Assembly: GCA_002471665.1 (NCBI GenBank)
Contig: DKQK01000002.1
Span: 1 to 64,000, forward strand
Reading direction: 5' to 3'
DNA from: Gammaproteobacteria bacterium UBA7310
Lineage (GTDB): Bacteria > Pseudomonadota > Gammaproteobacteria > Pseudomonadales > Ketobacteraceae
Length of the DNA: 64,000 nt
Shown: one piece after another, positions 26,659 to 34,357 of the stretch
How positions within the stretch are numbered: position 1 is the first letter of the stretch
Layout of the letters: each line of letters starts with the position of its first letter
The notes under the pieces: model-generated
What the model saw: the letters and a program-made list of their open reading frames with translations, nothing else
What the model was told of the DNA's origin: nothing
The model's database searches: none
Translations under genes and position numbers: made by a program

Positions 26659-26677
26659 GCGGCCTGCATGAGGGGGC

Positions 26678-27034
26678 TCAATCGCCATCGCTTTTACCCG
26701 GTGTCAGCGGCCGCCGGTTGGAGCGTTTGTCATCCCAACTGAGATCTTCCGGGTCATACCATTGAATGGCGTCCAGCACCTTGGCCTGTGTTGCCAGCGA
26801 CAAAGTGGCCCACAACTCCTCGAACTCTTCCAGCCCCGACTGGCGGCGACTGGCCACCTTGCTACTCAGGCGTGACAGTATCCCGGGCAGGTTCAACGCT
26901 TCCCCCAGCTTACCCGGCACCGTATACATCTGCCCCAGGTACTTGCGCCGGTGGGTGCGTTGCTGCAGGACATCCTGTAATGCCTGCGCCGCCGCCAGCG
27001 CGGTTTCCTCATCAAACTCCAGTGGAATGGCCAT
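26678..27034 (-). CDS. Uncharacterised 118-residue protein
   Basis: Not recognised. The mainly helical product contains repeated hydrophobic positions (EEFEELWATLSLATQAKVLDAIQWYDPEDL) and a basic tail. ATG at 27034 is used; the longer frame starts with TTG at 27076. It is convergent with the anti-sigma gene (19-base gap) and lies just downstream of the MalT-type regulator gene on the same strand. Confidence 0.55.
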   Translation of the reverse strand: MAIPLEFDEETALAAAQALQDVLQQRTHRRKYLGQMYTVPGKLGEALNLPGILSRLSSKVASRRQSGLEEFEELWATLSLATQAKVLDAIQWYDPEDLSWDDKRSNRRPLTPGKSDGD

Positions 27035-27106
27035 ACTCGCGTTACAGTCCGAAAATCGAACCTTAGAGCATAGCAAGACGTTGATTTGATCTCTACTGTG
27101 CTGCGT

Positions 27107-29788
27107 TCACAACAGGTTCATTTCCCGGGCTTTGGCCACCGCTTCAGTGCGGTTACCCACATTGAGTTTGGCGTAAACGTTTTTCAGGTGCCATTTGGCG
27201 GTGGTCAACGAAATATTGGCCCTCTGGGCCACATCCTTGTTGCGCAGGCCGGACTGCAGCAGCGTCAATACTTCTTTTTCTTTTTCCGTCAGCTGCTCCA
27301 CCACAAAGCGATTCATTTGATCCGCCGAATCCTCCTGCAATACATCACAGAACATCAAACGGTAGGATTCCGGCAACGGGTTGATGACATTACTGTTAAC
27401 CGCTTTCATCAGCAGCATGGCGCTGCCGGGCGCCTCATCGAACAGGGTCCGGCTCAGACACACCAGCCCGCCGCATTTAACGCTCATTTTTACTTCCTGC
27501 AGGGCCTGCTCTTCATTGCCCTGATGCCAGTACACCAGCGCCCGATTCATACGGCTGACCACCGCCCGCGAAACACAGCCATGACGTTCGGCACTGCGTA
27601 TCAGATGGCCACACAACGCCTCCGCCTGATCAAACTTTTTGGTCATGATCAAAAAGATAACGCGGGAGACCCCCAAGCGGTCCACGCCTTCATCATAACG
27701 GGCGTCACTGCCCCAATAACCTGCGCGCTGTTTCTGCTCCAACTGATATTCCTGTTGTACCCAGTTCATGGTTTCCAGATCGCCGTGGGAGCGTGCATAG
27801 AGCGTCCATTCCAGGCAAAGCTGTGTGTTGAAACGTTCATAATCACCATGCAGCAACACCCGGGCAAGATAATTGAGCAGGCGTTTCGCCTCACCGTCAT
27901 TGCCGCGAATGAACGCCAAGCGGGCCAGGGCACAGTAGCTTGCGGTAATGACTTCCGTGGCGCAGGCACTGGAGAGCATGGGCACTACTTCGCGCAACAG
28001 TTTCTCGGCTTCATCCAGGCGATTTTGTTCGTAACGGATAATGGAAATGGGTGTCGCCAGATTGACCCACTCCAGGGTGTAGGGCCGATCACTGACCGAA
28101 CGAAATGCTTCTTCTGCCACCTGCACCGCCGATGGCACATTACCCTGGGCGCGCTCAGCCAATATCAACACCAGGTCGGCAAAACTGCGCAAAAAGTTCT
28201 GCCCGGAAATCCGCAAAATATCACGGGCGCGGTAAGCCTCTGATACCGCCGTTTTAAAATCCGCGTTCAACAGGTAATAGTAAGCCCGCATAGGGCTGTA
28301 AAACAGCCGCACGTGGTGTTGTACATTCTGCTGGTTGGGCATGCGATAGATATCATTGCGCCGAAATTCCGTATCATTGTGAAACAGCTCCAGCACGTTG
28401 AGCAGGAAGGACACGGAATCATCGTTGGCATAACGCCCCTGCATCTCCCCACGCCGGTTCAATTCCTGCACCAGCTCAATGTAGTATTCGGCCTGATTGA
28501 AACGCCGATAAAAAATCAGCGCGGTAATCAGCGGATACACCAATTCACTCTGGTTGATGATCCGCTCTTCCGGCAGGCGATCAATCCACTCGATCAAGCG
28601 GGTGAATTCACCGGTTTTAATCCACTGATCACTGCAACGCACAATGGCGCTTTCCAGTGCCTCGCCATCATCGATGTCCGCCAGCAATTCCAGTGCCTGC
28701 ACACACTCCTTACGCTCCAGCAGTGTGGATGCGGCGCGCCGGGTCAGTGAATCGATCTCCTGCGGGTAATCAGCACGCAGGCGGTACAACAGAAATTCGC
28801 GAAAAATAGAGTGATAGCGATACACATCAGGCTGACCATCCACCGGATGCAGAAACACATGATTCTCCATCAAATAATCGATGCAACGCTGGGCGTTATC
28901 GATCTGCAGCACATCATTGCAGAGGGTGGCATCCAGGGTTTCAAGACAGGCGGTTTTGATCAGAAAGCGGCGGATATCATCCGGCTGCTGAGCCAGTACG
29001 GAGTCGGCAAAATACTGCAGCACCTCGGGGCTTTTACTCTCCTGCGCCATATGATCGGATTGGTCCGCGCCACCGCCCTTGAGTGACAGCGCCATCAGCT
29101 TGATACCGGCGATCCATCCTTCAGTCCAGTCCAGCAGGTCTTGCATGAACGCCTTATCGGCTGTCGCCAGCCCCACCGAGCGAAACCAGTTCTCCAACGC
29201 CTCCAGATCCCATTTCAGATCGTTGGCATCAATGCTGAGCAGGCTGTCTTCCAGTTTCAACCGGCTCAACTGCAACGGCGGATGGCTGCGGGATGCCACC
29301 ACGAAATGAATATGGGGCGGCAAGGTAAAAATAACCTGCGACAGGGTACGATGAATATTATCATCCTGTATCAGCTGGTAGTCATCCAGCACCACAAACA
29401 AGGGTTCCCGCAAACGGGCCAGCCCCTGGGCCAGGGATTCCGTGACCGCTTCTACGGAAAACTCCACGCTGTCGTTTATCTGATTCAGGTAGTACGCATC
29501 GAATTGCGCACAGCTTTGCTTAATGGTTTTGATTAACGAGGAAAAGAACGGGGCAGGACTATGATGCCGGGGCTCCAGATTAAGTACGGCAAAGCGCGTG
29601 TTCTGGCGTCCGCTGCGCAACCATTGGCGCAACAGGGTGGATTTGCCGGAACCGGCCGGGGCCAGTAACACCGTTAAACGGTAATCCTCGGCACGATTCA
29701 CCAGATCAATGAGTTGGGGGCGAAGCAAATTGTTGGACGACCGCTTCCCACTGGCCTCATTATCCCCTGGAGCACAGACATCGGACAT
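27107..29788 (-). CDS. MalT-type LuxR-family STAND transcription regulator
   Basis: An 893-residue ATP-dependent activator of the large LuxR (LAL/MalT) group. Residues 40-51 hold Walker A (LAPAGSGKSTLL), with a Walker B-like LFVVLDDYQLI further on; a long helical-repeat (TPR-like) sensor follows (about 330-810); and the C-terminal LuxR HTH (about 830-893) reads LTEKEKEVLTLLQSGLRNKDVAQRA..., with recognition helix SLTTAKWHLKNVY. GAGGTAGG precedes the ATG. It is divergent from the di-haem lipoprotein gene across 179-194 bases, so it probably controls that gene. The ligand is unknown. A second protein of this type lies at 36632 with a very similar HTH. Confidence 0.92.
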   Translation of the reverse strand: MSDVCAPGDNEASGKRSSNNLLRPQLIDLVNRAEDYRLTVLLAPAGSGKSTLLRQWLRSGRQNTRFAVLNLEPRHHSPAPFFSSLIKTIKQSCAQFDAYYLNQINDSVEFSVEAVTESLAQGLARLREPLFVVLDDYQLIQDDNIHRTLSQVIFTLPPHIHFVVASRSHPPLQLSRLKLEDSLLSIDANDLKWDLEALENWFRSVGLATADKAFMQDLLDWTEGWIAGIKLMALSLKGGGADQSDHMAQESKSPEVLQYFADSVLAQQPDDIRRFLIKTACLETLDATLCNDVLQIDNAQRCIDYLMENHVFLHPVDGQPDVYRYHSIFREFLLYRLRADYPQEIDSLTRRAASTLLERKECVQALELLADIDDGEALESAIVRCSDQWIKTGEFTRLIEWIDRLPEERIINQSELVYPLITALIFYRRFNQAEYYIELVQELNRRGEMQGRYANDDSVSFLLNVLELFHNDTEFRRNDIYRMPNQQNVQHHVRLFYSPMRAYYYLLNADFKTAVSEAYRARDILRISGQNFLRSFADLVLILAERAQGNVPSAVQVAEEAFRSVSDRPYTLEWVNLATPISIIRYEQNRLDEAEKLLREVVPMLSSACATEVITASYCALARLAFIRGNDGEAKRLLNYLARVLLHGDYERFNTQLCLEWTLYARSHGDLETMNWVQQEYQLEQKQRAGYWGSDARYDEGVDRLGVSRVIFLIMTKKFDQAEALCGHLIRSAERHGCVSRAVVSRMNRALVYWHQGNEEQALQEVKMSVKCGGLVCLSRTLFDEAPGSAMLLMKAVNSNVINPLPESYRLMFCDVLQEDSADQMNRFVVEQLTEKEKEVLTLLQSGLRNKDVAQRANISLTTAKWHLKNVYAKLNVGNRTEAVAKAREMNLL

Positions 29789-29840
29789 AACCTACCTCAA
29801 TAGCTTGCTTAACTTATTGTTATTTTAATGTTTTTTAGCT

Positions 29841-29863
29841 CTATTTCATGATATCCGAAATAG
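29841..29863. promoter_or_regulatory. Candidate operator: 7-bp inverted repeat with 9-base spacer
   Basis: CTATTTC (29841-29847) and GAAATAG (29857-29863) form a perfect inverted repeat in the divergent promoter region between the MalT-type regulator and the cytochrome lipoprotein gene. A second repeat, CCCTTC-CTAT-GAAGGG, lies at 29877-29892. Either could be a regulator site; no direct proof is visible. Confidence 0.4.
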
Positions 29864-29982
29864 TGACCGGCCATTCCCCTTCCTATGAAGGGCCATTTCT
29901 TTAGCCGTTTCAGCCAATCTAACACAGTCAGCGGGAAATTGAGCACAGTCGCCAACCCATAATAATAATGAGGAACACCACG

Positions 29983-32298
29983 ATGAAAATGAATAGAGGA
30001 CTGCTGGTGCTGATACCGGCAGTGGTTCTGCTGTCAGCCTGCGAGCAGGCAGGCGAGTTCCCGGATTCAGAGGGGCAATGCAGTTTTGATTCGCTACGGG
30101 AAAGTGAGCGGGCGGCGTCGGCCGCCAGTTTCGGTACCCCGGAGATCACCAGCATGGCGGTGAACGGCAGTGTGGTTTGGGATAAGGCCGCCCCCCCGGC
30201 AACACCACCCAGCCTGCAACCGGGCGACGTCGTTACCCTGAGCGGCACCAATCTGGGCAACGGGCCGGACACCGATTTCACTAAAATCATGATCGGTAAC
30301 ACCCGTGTGCTGGAAACTGATCTGGTGATGTATAAACAGAAACTGGATATCGCCGATCAGGTGAATTTTGAAGTGGACGACCTGCTGGACAGCTGGCCCA
30401 AAGACATCCTCAATTGGCAACCCAATCAGATTCAGTTCACCGTGCCCGGGCACGTCAGCAGCGGCCCGCTTACCGTACAAATCCAGAAACGCACCGGCTA
30501 TAACGAATCCCTCACCGAGCCGGGTCAGCCTTATAATGTAATTGATGCCCAAACCAGCCGCATCACCGATGAAAACTTTGAGCATAAGTGCGATGTGGTG
30601 TCTGAACTCAGCGCATCCAAAGCCACCTCCCCCATTGCGGTCAGCATTGTCAATCCGGAGTTTCGTGAGCTGGTGCGCTACGGTGAGGAGATTTTCTGGT
30701 CTTACGATTACAACATCGGCCTGGCCCATGCCATCCGCAATCTGTCGTGGGATAAAATCTTCAATTACGAAACCATTGACCCCATTACCGGTGAAGTGGC
30801 CGACCCGGCCAAGCTGTTCGGGGCCTATCCCACCGTGAGCGGCGAGGTGCCCACCGCCGCCATCGAGGATGTCTATTTTGAACAATATCCCCAGCCCAGC
30901 CCGATCCCCGGCTTTCTGACGGTGGAACCTCAGCTCACCCGCGGCAATACCCGGGATTCAGGCTGGGTGGGTTACCGCTACGCCCAGAGCAGCCACCCCT
31001 ATGTGGGACGTGGTTCCTGGATCGGCTTTAACTGCGCCTCCTGCCATGGCTACCGGATCAGCTACGACAAGGCACCGGGCACCACGGTGACCAAGGTCTT
31101 CCCCGGCCTGCCCAATCCGGAGTGGACGGTGAAGTGGTCTGTTCTGGGGGACCGCAATGCAGAAACCACCTCCACCTTTGACGGCATCGTCACCAGCGAG
31201 GAGGGCCCCAGTTGGGATCCCGGCGCGCAGAAGATCGATAAAAGCATGCTGCTGTACCACCTGCCCCAGGGTACCGGCGAGCACAATATGATTCGCGTCA
31301 ACGGTGAAGGCAGCAGTACCGACAACGACTATCAGTTTTCGCCCCACACCATTCCCAATGTGACCAACTACATGTCCATTCGCCGCTCGCTGTCGCACAC
31401 TGAATCTTACGTGGGCTTTGAAGGCTCCTATATTCACGCCGAAGAGCCCGATGGCGCCACCGGCAGCATGTACCGTTACCCGCTGCAGGCGCTCACCGCC
31501 TATATGACGGTGCTGGACCAGGACGATGCCGATCTGCGCAATGTGGGTCTGTATCGCTGGCTGCGATACAACGGCAAACTGGCCGCGCAAACCGGCAATG
31601 AGAACCTCAGCGAAGGGGAGTTTGTGCAGAACGGCTGGGCCGCCTATCCCGGTGTGGTGGCAGCGGTCAATCAGGGCAGCAGCAGCTTTGCCAGTGCCTG
31701 TGGCAGTTGCCACCAGGACAATCTGGGGGCCCACACCAACGAGAACATGCTGCCGCTGAACGAAGTGGGGCACTTCTTCGCGCCATCGGTGTATCAACAG
31801 AAAACCCAGAGTGTGCGTGTCGGCTTTCTGCGCAATATGTATTGGGTGCAGCACCGCGGCCTGCTGACCGACGGTCACATCCGAAATCTGGAAGATCTGG
31901 TGCACCCGGACCGCTGTAACAGCGGCACCGAACTCTATAACCAGTATTACACCCTGCACCCACCGGTGGTACCGGCATTGGGTGGGCCGGACTTCCCCGA
32001 ACCCTACCCCGCCATCAACCGTAAAGGGGATGTATTCCGGGTACCGAAATCCCAATCCACCGCTGCCGGGGATACCGCCGCACAACGCAATACGTTTATC
32101 GAGCGGCACAAGTATTTCGTGGAGGTACCCTGGGACACTGAACACTACTACTGGGATTACCAGACGTTCCGCGCCCAGTACGGCCCGGATGAACTGGGCA
32201 CCCCCGCGCCCATCGGCATGCCTGCAGCACCGCACCCATGGTGTGCAAATTCAGCAAGTGAAGTGAGCAACATGGTGCAATATATACTCACCCTGTAA
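29983..32298 (+). CDS. Di-haem c-type cytochrome lipoprotein with IPT/TIG-like domain
   Basis: The 771-residue product starts at ATG 29983 (GAGGAACACCACG upstream; the ATG at 29968 is less well placed). A lipobox LLSAC gives Cys20 as the lipidated residue, so the protein is membrane anchored. Residues about 45-185 resemble an IPT/TIG domain (SLQPGDVVTLSGTNLGNGP). Two haem-c sites follow: CASCH (351-355) and CGSCH (573-577). It resembles large di-haem peroxidase/MauG-like cytochromes, but the precise family, and any link to RoxA-type oxygenases, cannot be settled here. It ends with a strong terminator and lies beside its probable regulator. Confidence 0.8.
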   Translation: MKMNRGLLVLIPAVVLLSACEQAGEFPDSEGQCSFDSLRESERAASAASFGTPEITSMAVNGSVVWDKAAPPATPPSLQPGDVVTLSGTNLGNGPDTDFTKIMIGNTRVLETDLVMYKQKLDIADQVNFEVDDLLDSWPKDILNWQPNQIQFTVPGHVSSGPLTVQIQKRTGYNESLTEPGQPYNVIDAQTSRITDENFEHKCDVVSELSASKATSPIAVSIVNPEFRELVRYGEEIFWSYDYNIGLAHAIRNLSWDKIFNYETIDPITGEVADPAKLFGAYPTVSGEVPTAAIEDVYFEQYPQPSPIPGFLTVEPQLTRGNTRDSGWVGYRYAQSSHPYVGRGSWIGFNCASCHGYRISYDKAPGTTVTKVFPGLPNPEWTVKWSVLGDRNAETTSTFDGIVTSEEGPSWDPGAQKIDKSMLLYHLPQGTGEHNMIRVNGEGSSTDNDYQFSPHTIPNVTNYMSIRRSLSHTESYVGFEGSYIHAEEPDGATGSMYRYPLQALTAYMTVLDQDDADLRNVGLYRWLRYNGKLAAQTGNENLSEGEFVQNGWAAYPGVVAAVNQGSSSFASACGSCHQDNLGAHTNENMLPLNEVGHFFAPSVYQQKTQSVRVGFLRNMYWVQHRGLLTDGHIRNLEDLVHPDRCNSGTELYNQYYTLHPPVVPALGGPDFPEPYPAINRKGDVFRVPKSQSTAAGDTAAQRNTFIERHKYFVEVPWDTEHYYWDYQTFRAQYGPDELGTPAPIGMPAAPHPWCANSASEVSNMVQYILTL

Positions 32299-32314
32299 TG
32301 CATCCCGACTCAGA

Positions 32315-32338
32315 AAGGGGCCTGCGGGCCCCTTTTTT
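32315..32338 (+). terminator. Intrinsic terminator after the cytochrome lipoprotein gene
   Basis: AAGGGGCC (32315-32322) and GGCCCCTT (32327-32334) form an 8-bp stem with loop TGCG, followed by a T-run to 32338. It begins 17 bases after the stop codon. Confidence 0.85.
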
Positions 32339-32484
32339 CGTGCACCGGGCGCACTGAATCACCCTTTTCCCTCTGTGGCATTGTTGTTGCTTTGCTCCAG
32401 ATCAGTTCATAGGGGCTGGTGGGGCAGTCCCATTGGTTTACACTAAACGACACACTCACGGCGAGTGCAACGAGGAGATAGAGG

Positions 32485-32856
32485 ATGAGCACACTGTACG
32501 AGAAAATCGGTGGGGAGCCCGCAGTTGATGCGGCAGTAGACCTGTTTTACAAAAAAGTATTGGCGGACGAACGCATCAAGCACTTTTTTGAAGGTGTGGA
32601 TATGGCCAAACAGCACCGCATGCAGAAGGGGTTTCTGACCTTTGCCTTTGGTGGCCCCAACAACTACAACGGCAAGAATATGGCCGCCGCCCACCGCAAG
32701 CTGGTGGAAGAAAAAGGCCTGGACGACAGCCATTTTGACGCGGTAGTGGAAGACCTGGGGGCAACCCTGGTGGAGTTGGGCGTACCCGACGACCTGATCA
32801 CTGAAGCCGCCGGAATCGCCGAGAGCGTTCGCGACGCCGTTTTGGGGCGCGGATAA
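32485..32856 (+). CDS. Group I truncated haemoglobin
   Basis: A 123-residue 2/2 globin (TrHbN type). It shows the start LYEKIGGEPAVDAAVDLFY, the FGGPNNYNGKNM loop and the proximal histidine H70 in MAAAHRKLV. Members bind O2 or NO and often detoxify NO. The gene has its own upstream gap (186 bases after the cytochrome terminator), with GAGGAGATAGAGG before the ATG. It is followed by a hairpin at 32875. No specific partner reductase is present nearby. Confidence 0.93.
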   Translation: MSTLYEKIGGEPAVDAAVDLFYKKVLADERIKHFFEGVDMAKQHRMQKGFLTFAFGGPNNYNGKNMAAAHRKLVEEKGLDDSHFDAVVEDLGATLVELGVPDDLITEAAGIAESVRDAVLGRG

Positions 32857-32874
32857 GCCTATAGAGCCTGCAGC

Positions 32875-32893
32875 GCGAGCCCCCGTGGCTCGC
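32875..32893 (+). repeat. 7-bp hairpin after the globin gene
   Basis: GCGAGCC (32875-32881) and GGCTCGC (32887-32893) pair around a 5-base loop, 18 bases past the globin stop. No T-run follows, so termination here would be weak. The remainder of the gap to 33141 shows no gene. Confidence 0.45.
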
Positions 32894-33141
32894 CCTACCC
32901 TTCTGAAAAAACCTCCACATTACCTATATTTAGAATCCCTGCCCAGCTTACTTTATAGCGCCCATACCTTTGTACGGTGATGATTTGAGGGAAATTCGGT
33001 TTAATGATGGCATCGTAATCATAAGTGCGGGTGTATTCATTCTGCCCCAAGCTGTTAAGTCCCTGTGACTACTATCGCTTACGCTGGACCAAAACGATAA
33101 CAACGACAAAAACCAAGCCCCATTTATAAAGGTATAAAAAT

Positions 33142-33921
33142 ATGATGCGCTATAAAACGGTTGCTGCCATGCTTCTACCCTCCATTTTGCTGATCGGCTG
33201 CGGCGGGGAACAAACTCCGGAAACCCGACGCGCCACGTCAAACAGCGCAGATCTGACAGGCTTGTGGCGCTTGAATTTTGAAACCAGCCAATCCGGCCTC
33301 AATGCCGATGCCGGCATTACTTACACTCTGGTGGACAACGGCAATGAGCTGAACATGGTAGCCTGCGCCGGCCGCCAAACGGCAACCCTGGCCCGTGATG
33401 GCAACACCGTAAGCGGCATGCCGGTGGGTGAAGGCACCATCACCAGCAACGACCGCATGACCGCCAGCGGCGGCCTGGGTGACAGCGAAGCCACCAAAAT
33501 GACCACCAATCCGGCTTTTGATATGGGATCATTGGCCATGAGCGGTGGCGACCTGGGCAGCATCTCCAGCGCCAACCTCTGCGTACAATCTGACTATGCC
33601 AACATCCTGGGCCAGGCCACCCAGGAGCGCTACTCCGCCACCATTCTGCTGAACGGCCAGCCGCTGACCTTTGAGATCAGCCGCATGGGCAGCATCGGTA
33701 AGGGCACCTATGACGTGAATCGTGATATGTCAGAAGGCGGCATTCAGGTATTCCTGAAATCCGAAGCCCTCAAGCCCAGAGTGAACCGCTCCGAACTGAA
33801 CCTGCGTAACGGTTCACTGACCATCACTGAAGACTCCCTGGTCTGGGTCAAAGGTAACTTCAGCGCCGATATGCCCAATGGTCAAACTGTTGCCGGCAAC
33901 TTTGAATTTGAAAAGCCCTGA
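33142..33921 (+). CDS. Lipoprotein of unknown function
   Basis: The 259-residue product has a lipobox (LLIGC, cysteine at about residue 20) followed by a low-complexity linker and a beta-rich mature domain beginning TGLWRLNFE. No catalytic motif is visible. AAAGG lies 9 bases upstream of the first ATG (33142); ATG at 33145 is the alternative. It has its own strong terminator, so it is a single-gene unit between the globin and the DUF1272 gene. Confidence 0.75.
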   Translation: MMRYKTVAAMLLPSILLIGCGGEQTPETRRATSNSADLTGLWRLNFETSQSGLNADAGITYTLVDNGNELNMVACAGRQTATLARDGNTVSGMPVGEGTITSNDRMTASGGLGDSEATKMTTNPAFDMGSLAMSGGDLGSISSANLCVQSDYANILGQATQERYSATILLNGQPLTFEISRMGSIGKGTYDVNRDMSEGGIQVFLKSEALKPRVNRSELNLRNGSLTITEDSLVWVKGNFSADMPNGQTVAGNFEFEKP

Positions 33922-33937
33922 TCCGAAGCGCGCACTG

Positions 33938-33976
33938 AAATCCCGGCCAGCGTAAAGCGCGGCCGGGATTTTTTTT
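33938..33976 (+). terminator. Intrinsic terminator after the lipoprotein gene
   Basis: AAATCCCGGCC (33938-33948) pairs with GGCCGGGATTT (33961-33971), and the T-run continues to 33976. The loop is 12 bases. It begins 17 bases after the lipoprotein stop and is a strong rho-independent signal. Confidence 0.88.
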
Positions 33977-33985
33977 GCCTGTGAT

Positions 33986-34231
33986 TCAGCCTTCTTTACA
34001 GCCTGCGGGCTTGCGTACCCGCTTTTGTGAGGCCGGGTATCTGGCCAGTGCGGCCCCGGACCGCAGCGGGCGCGGCAGCAGCTCACCCCCACAGTTGGGA
34101 CAGCTGCCATGCAGGCGCTGATTGGCGCAAGCAGTACAGAACGTACATTCAAAGGAACAGATCCAGGCACCGGGCTGATCCGGCTTCAGATCTTCATCAC
34201 AGCATTCACAATTGGGTCGAAGCTCCAGCAT
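33986..34231 (-). CDS. DUF1272 zinc-ribbon protein
   Basis: An 81-residue protein with the DUF1272 pattern: MLELRPNCECCDEDL, ICSFECTFC, then CPNCGGELLPRP. Eight or more cysteines in CxxC pairs indicate one or two zinc sites. The ATG at 34231 has GGAGGG upstream; a longer frame starts at 34297. The family has no known function. It is convergent with the lipoprotein gene and lies downstream of the alpha-dioxygenase-like gene but beyond that gene's terminator. Confidence 0.88.
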   Translation of the reverse strand: MLELRPNCECCDEDLKPDQPGAWICSFECTFCTACANQRLHGSCPNCGGELLPRPLRSGAALARYPASQKRVRKPAGCKEG

Positions 34232-34306
34232 CCACACGCCCTCCCGGTCATCACAACTGAACACTAACCCGCTCCCGGCAGCGGCGCAACTGTACAACTA
34301 CCGCCA

Positions 34307-34334
34307 TAAAAAAAGCCCCGCACAGGCGGGGCTT
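34307..34334 (-). terminator. Intrinsic terminator after the peroxidase/alpha-dioxygenase-like gene
   Basis: On the minus strand AAGCCCCGC (34326-34334) pairs with GCGGGGCTT (34313-34321) around a 4-base loop, then runs into T residues to 34307. It starts 24 bases after the stop of the gene at 34358. Confidence 0.85.
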
Positions 34335-34357
34335 CAGTTGGCGACGAGGCTCGGAGA

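Noticed and set aside
27086..28243. A 385-codon plus-strand frame under the first MalT-type regulator
   Set aside because: It overlaps the clear LuxR HTH coding region and has no recognisable domain.
30958..32235. A 425-codon frame on the minus strand inside the di-haem lipoprotein gene
   Set aside because: The plus-strand gene has a lipobox, two CxxCH motifs and a terminator; the opposite frame is low-complexity His/Val/Gly and is a shadow.
29983..32298. Calling the di-haem lipoprotein a RoxA/RoxB rubber oxygenase
   Set aside because: Only the two CxxCH motifs and overall large size support it; length and front domain differ, and no diagnostic residue could be confirmed by eye.
32948..33241. 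A 97-codon minus-strand frame before and into the lipoprotein gene
   Set aside because: It overlaps the start of a gene with a clear lipobox and binding site and shows no domain.
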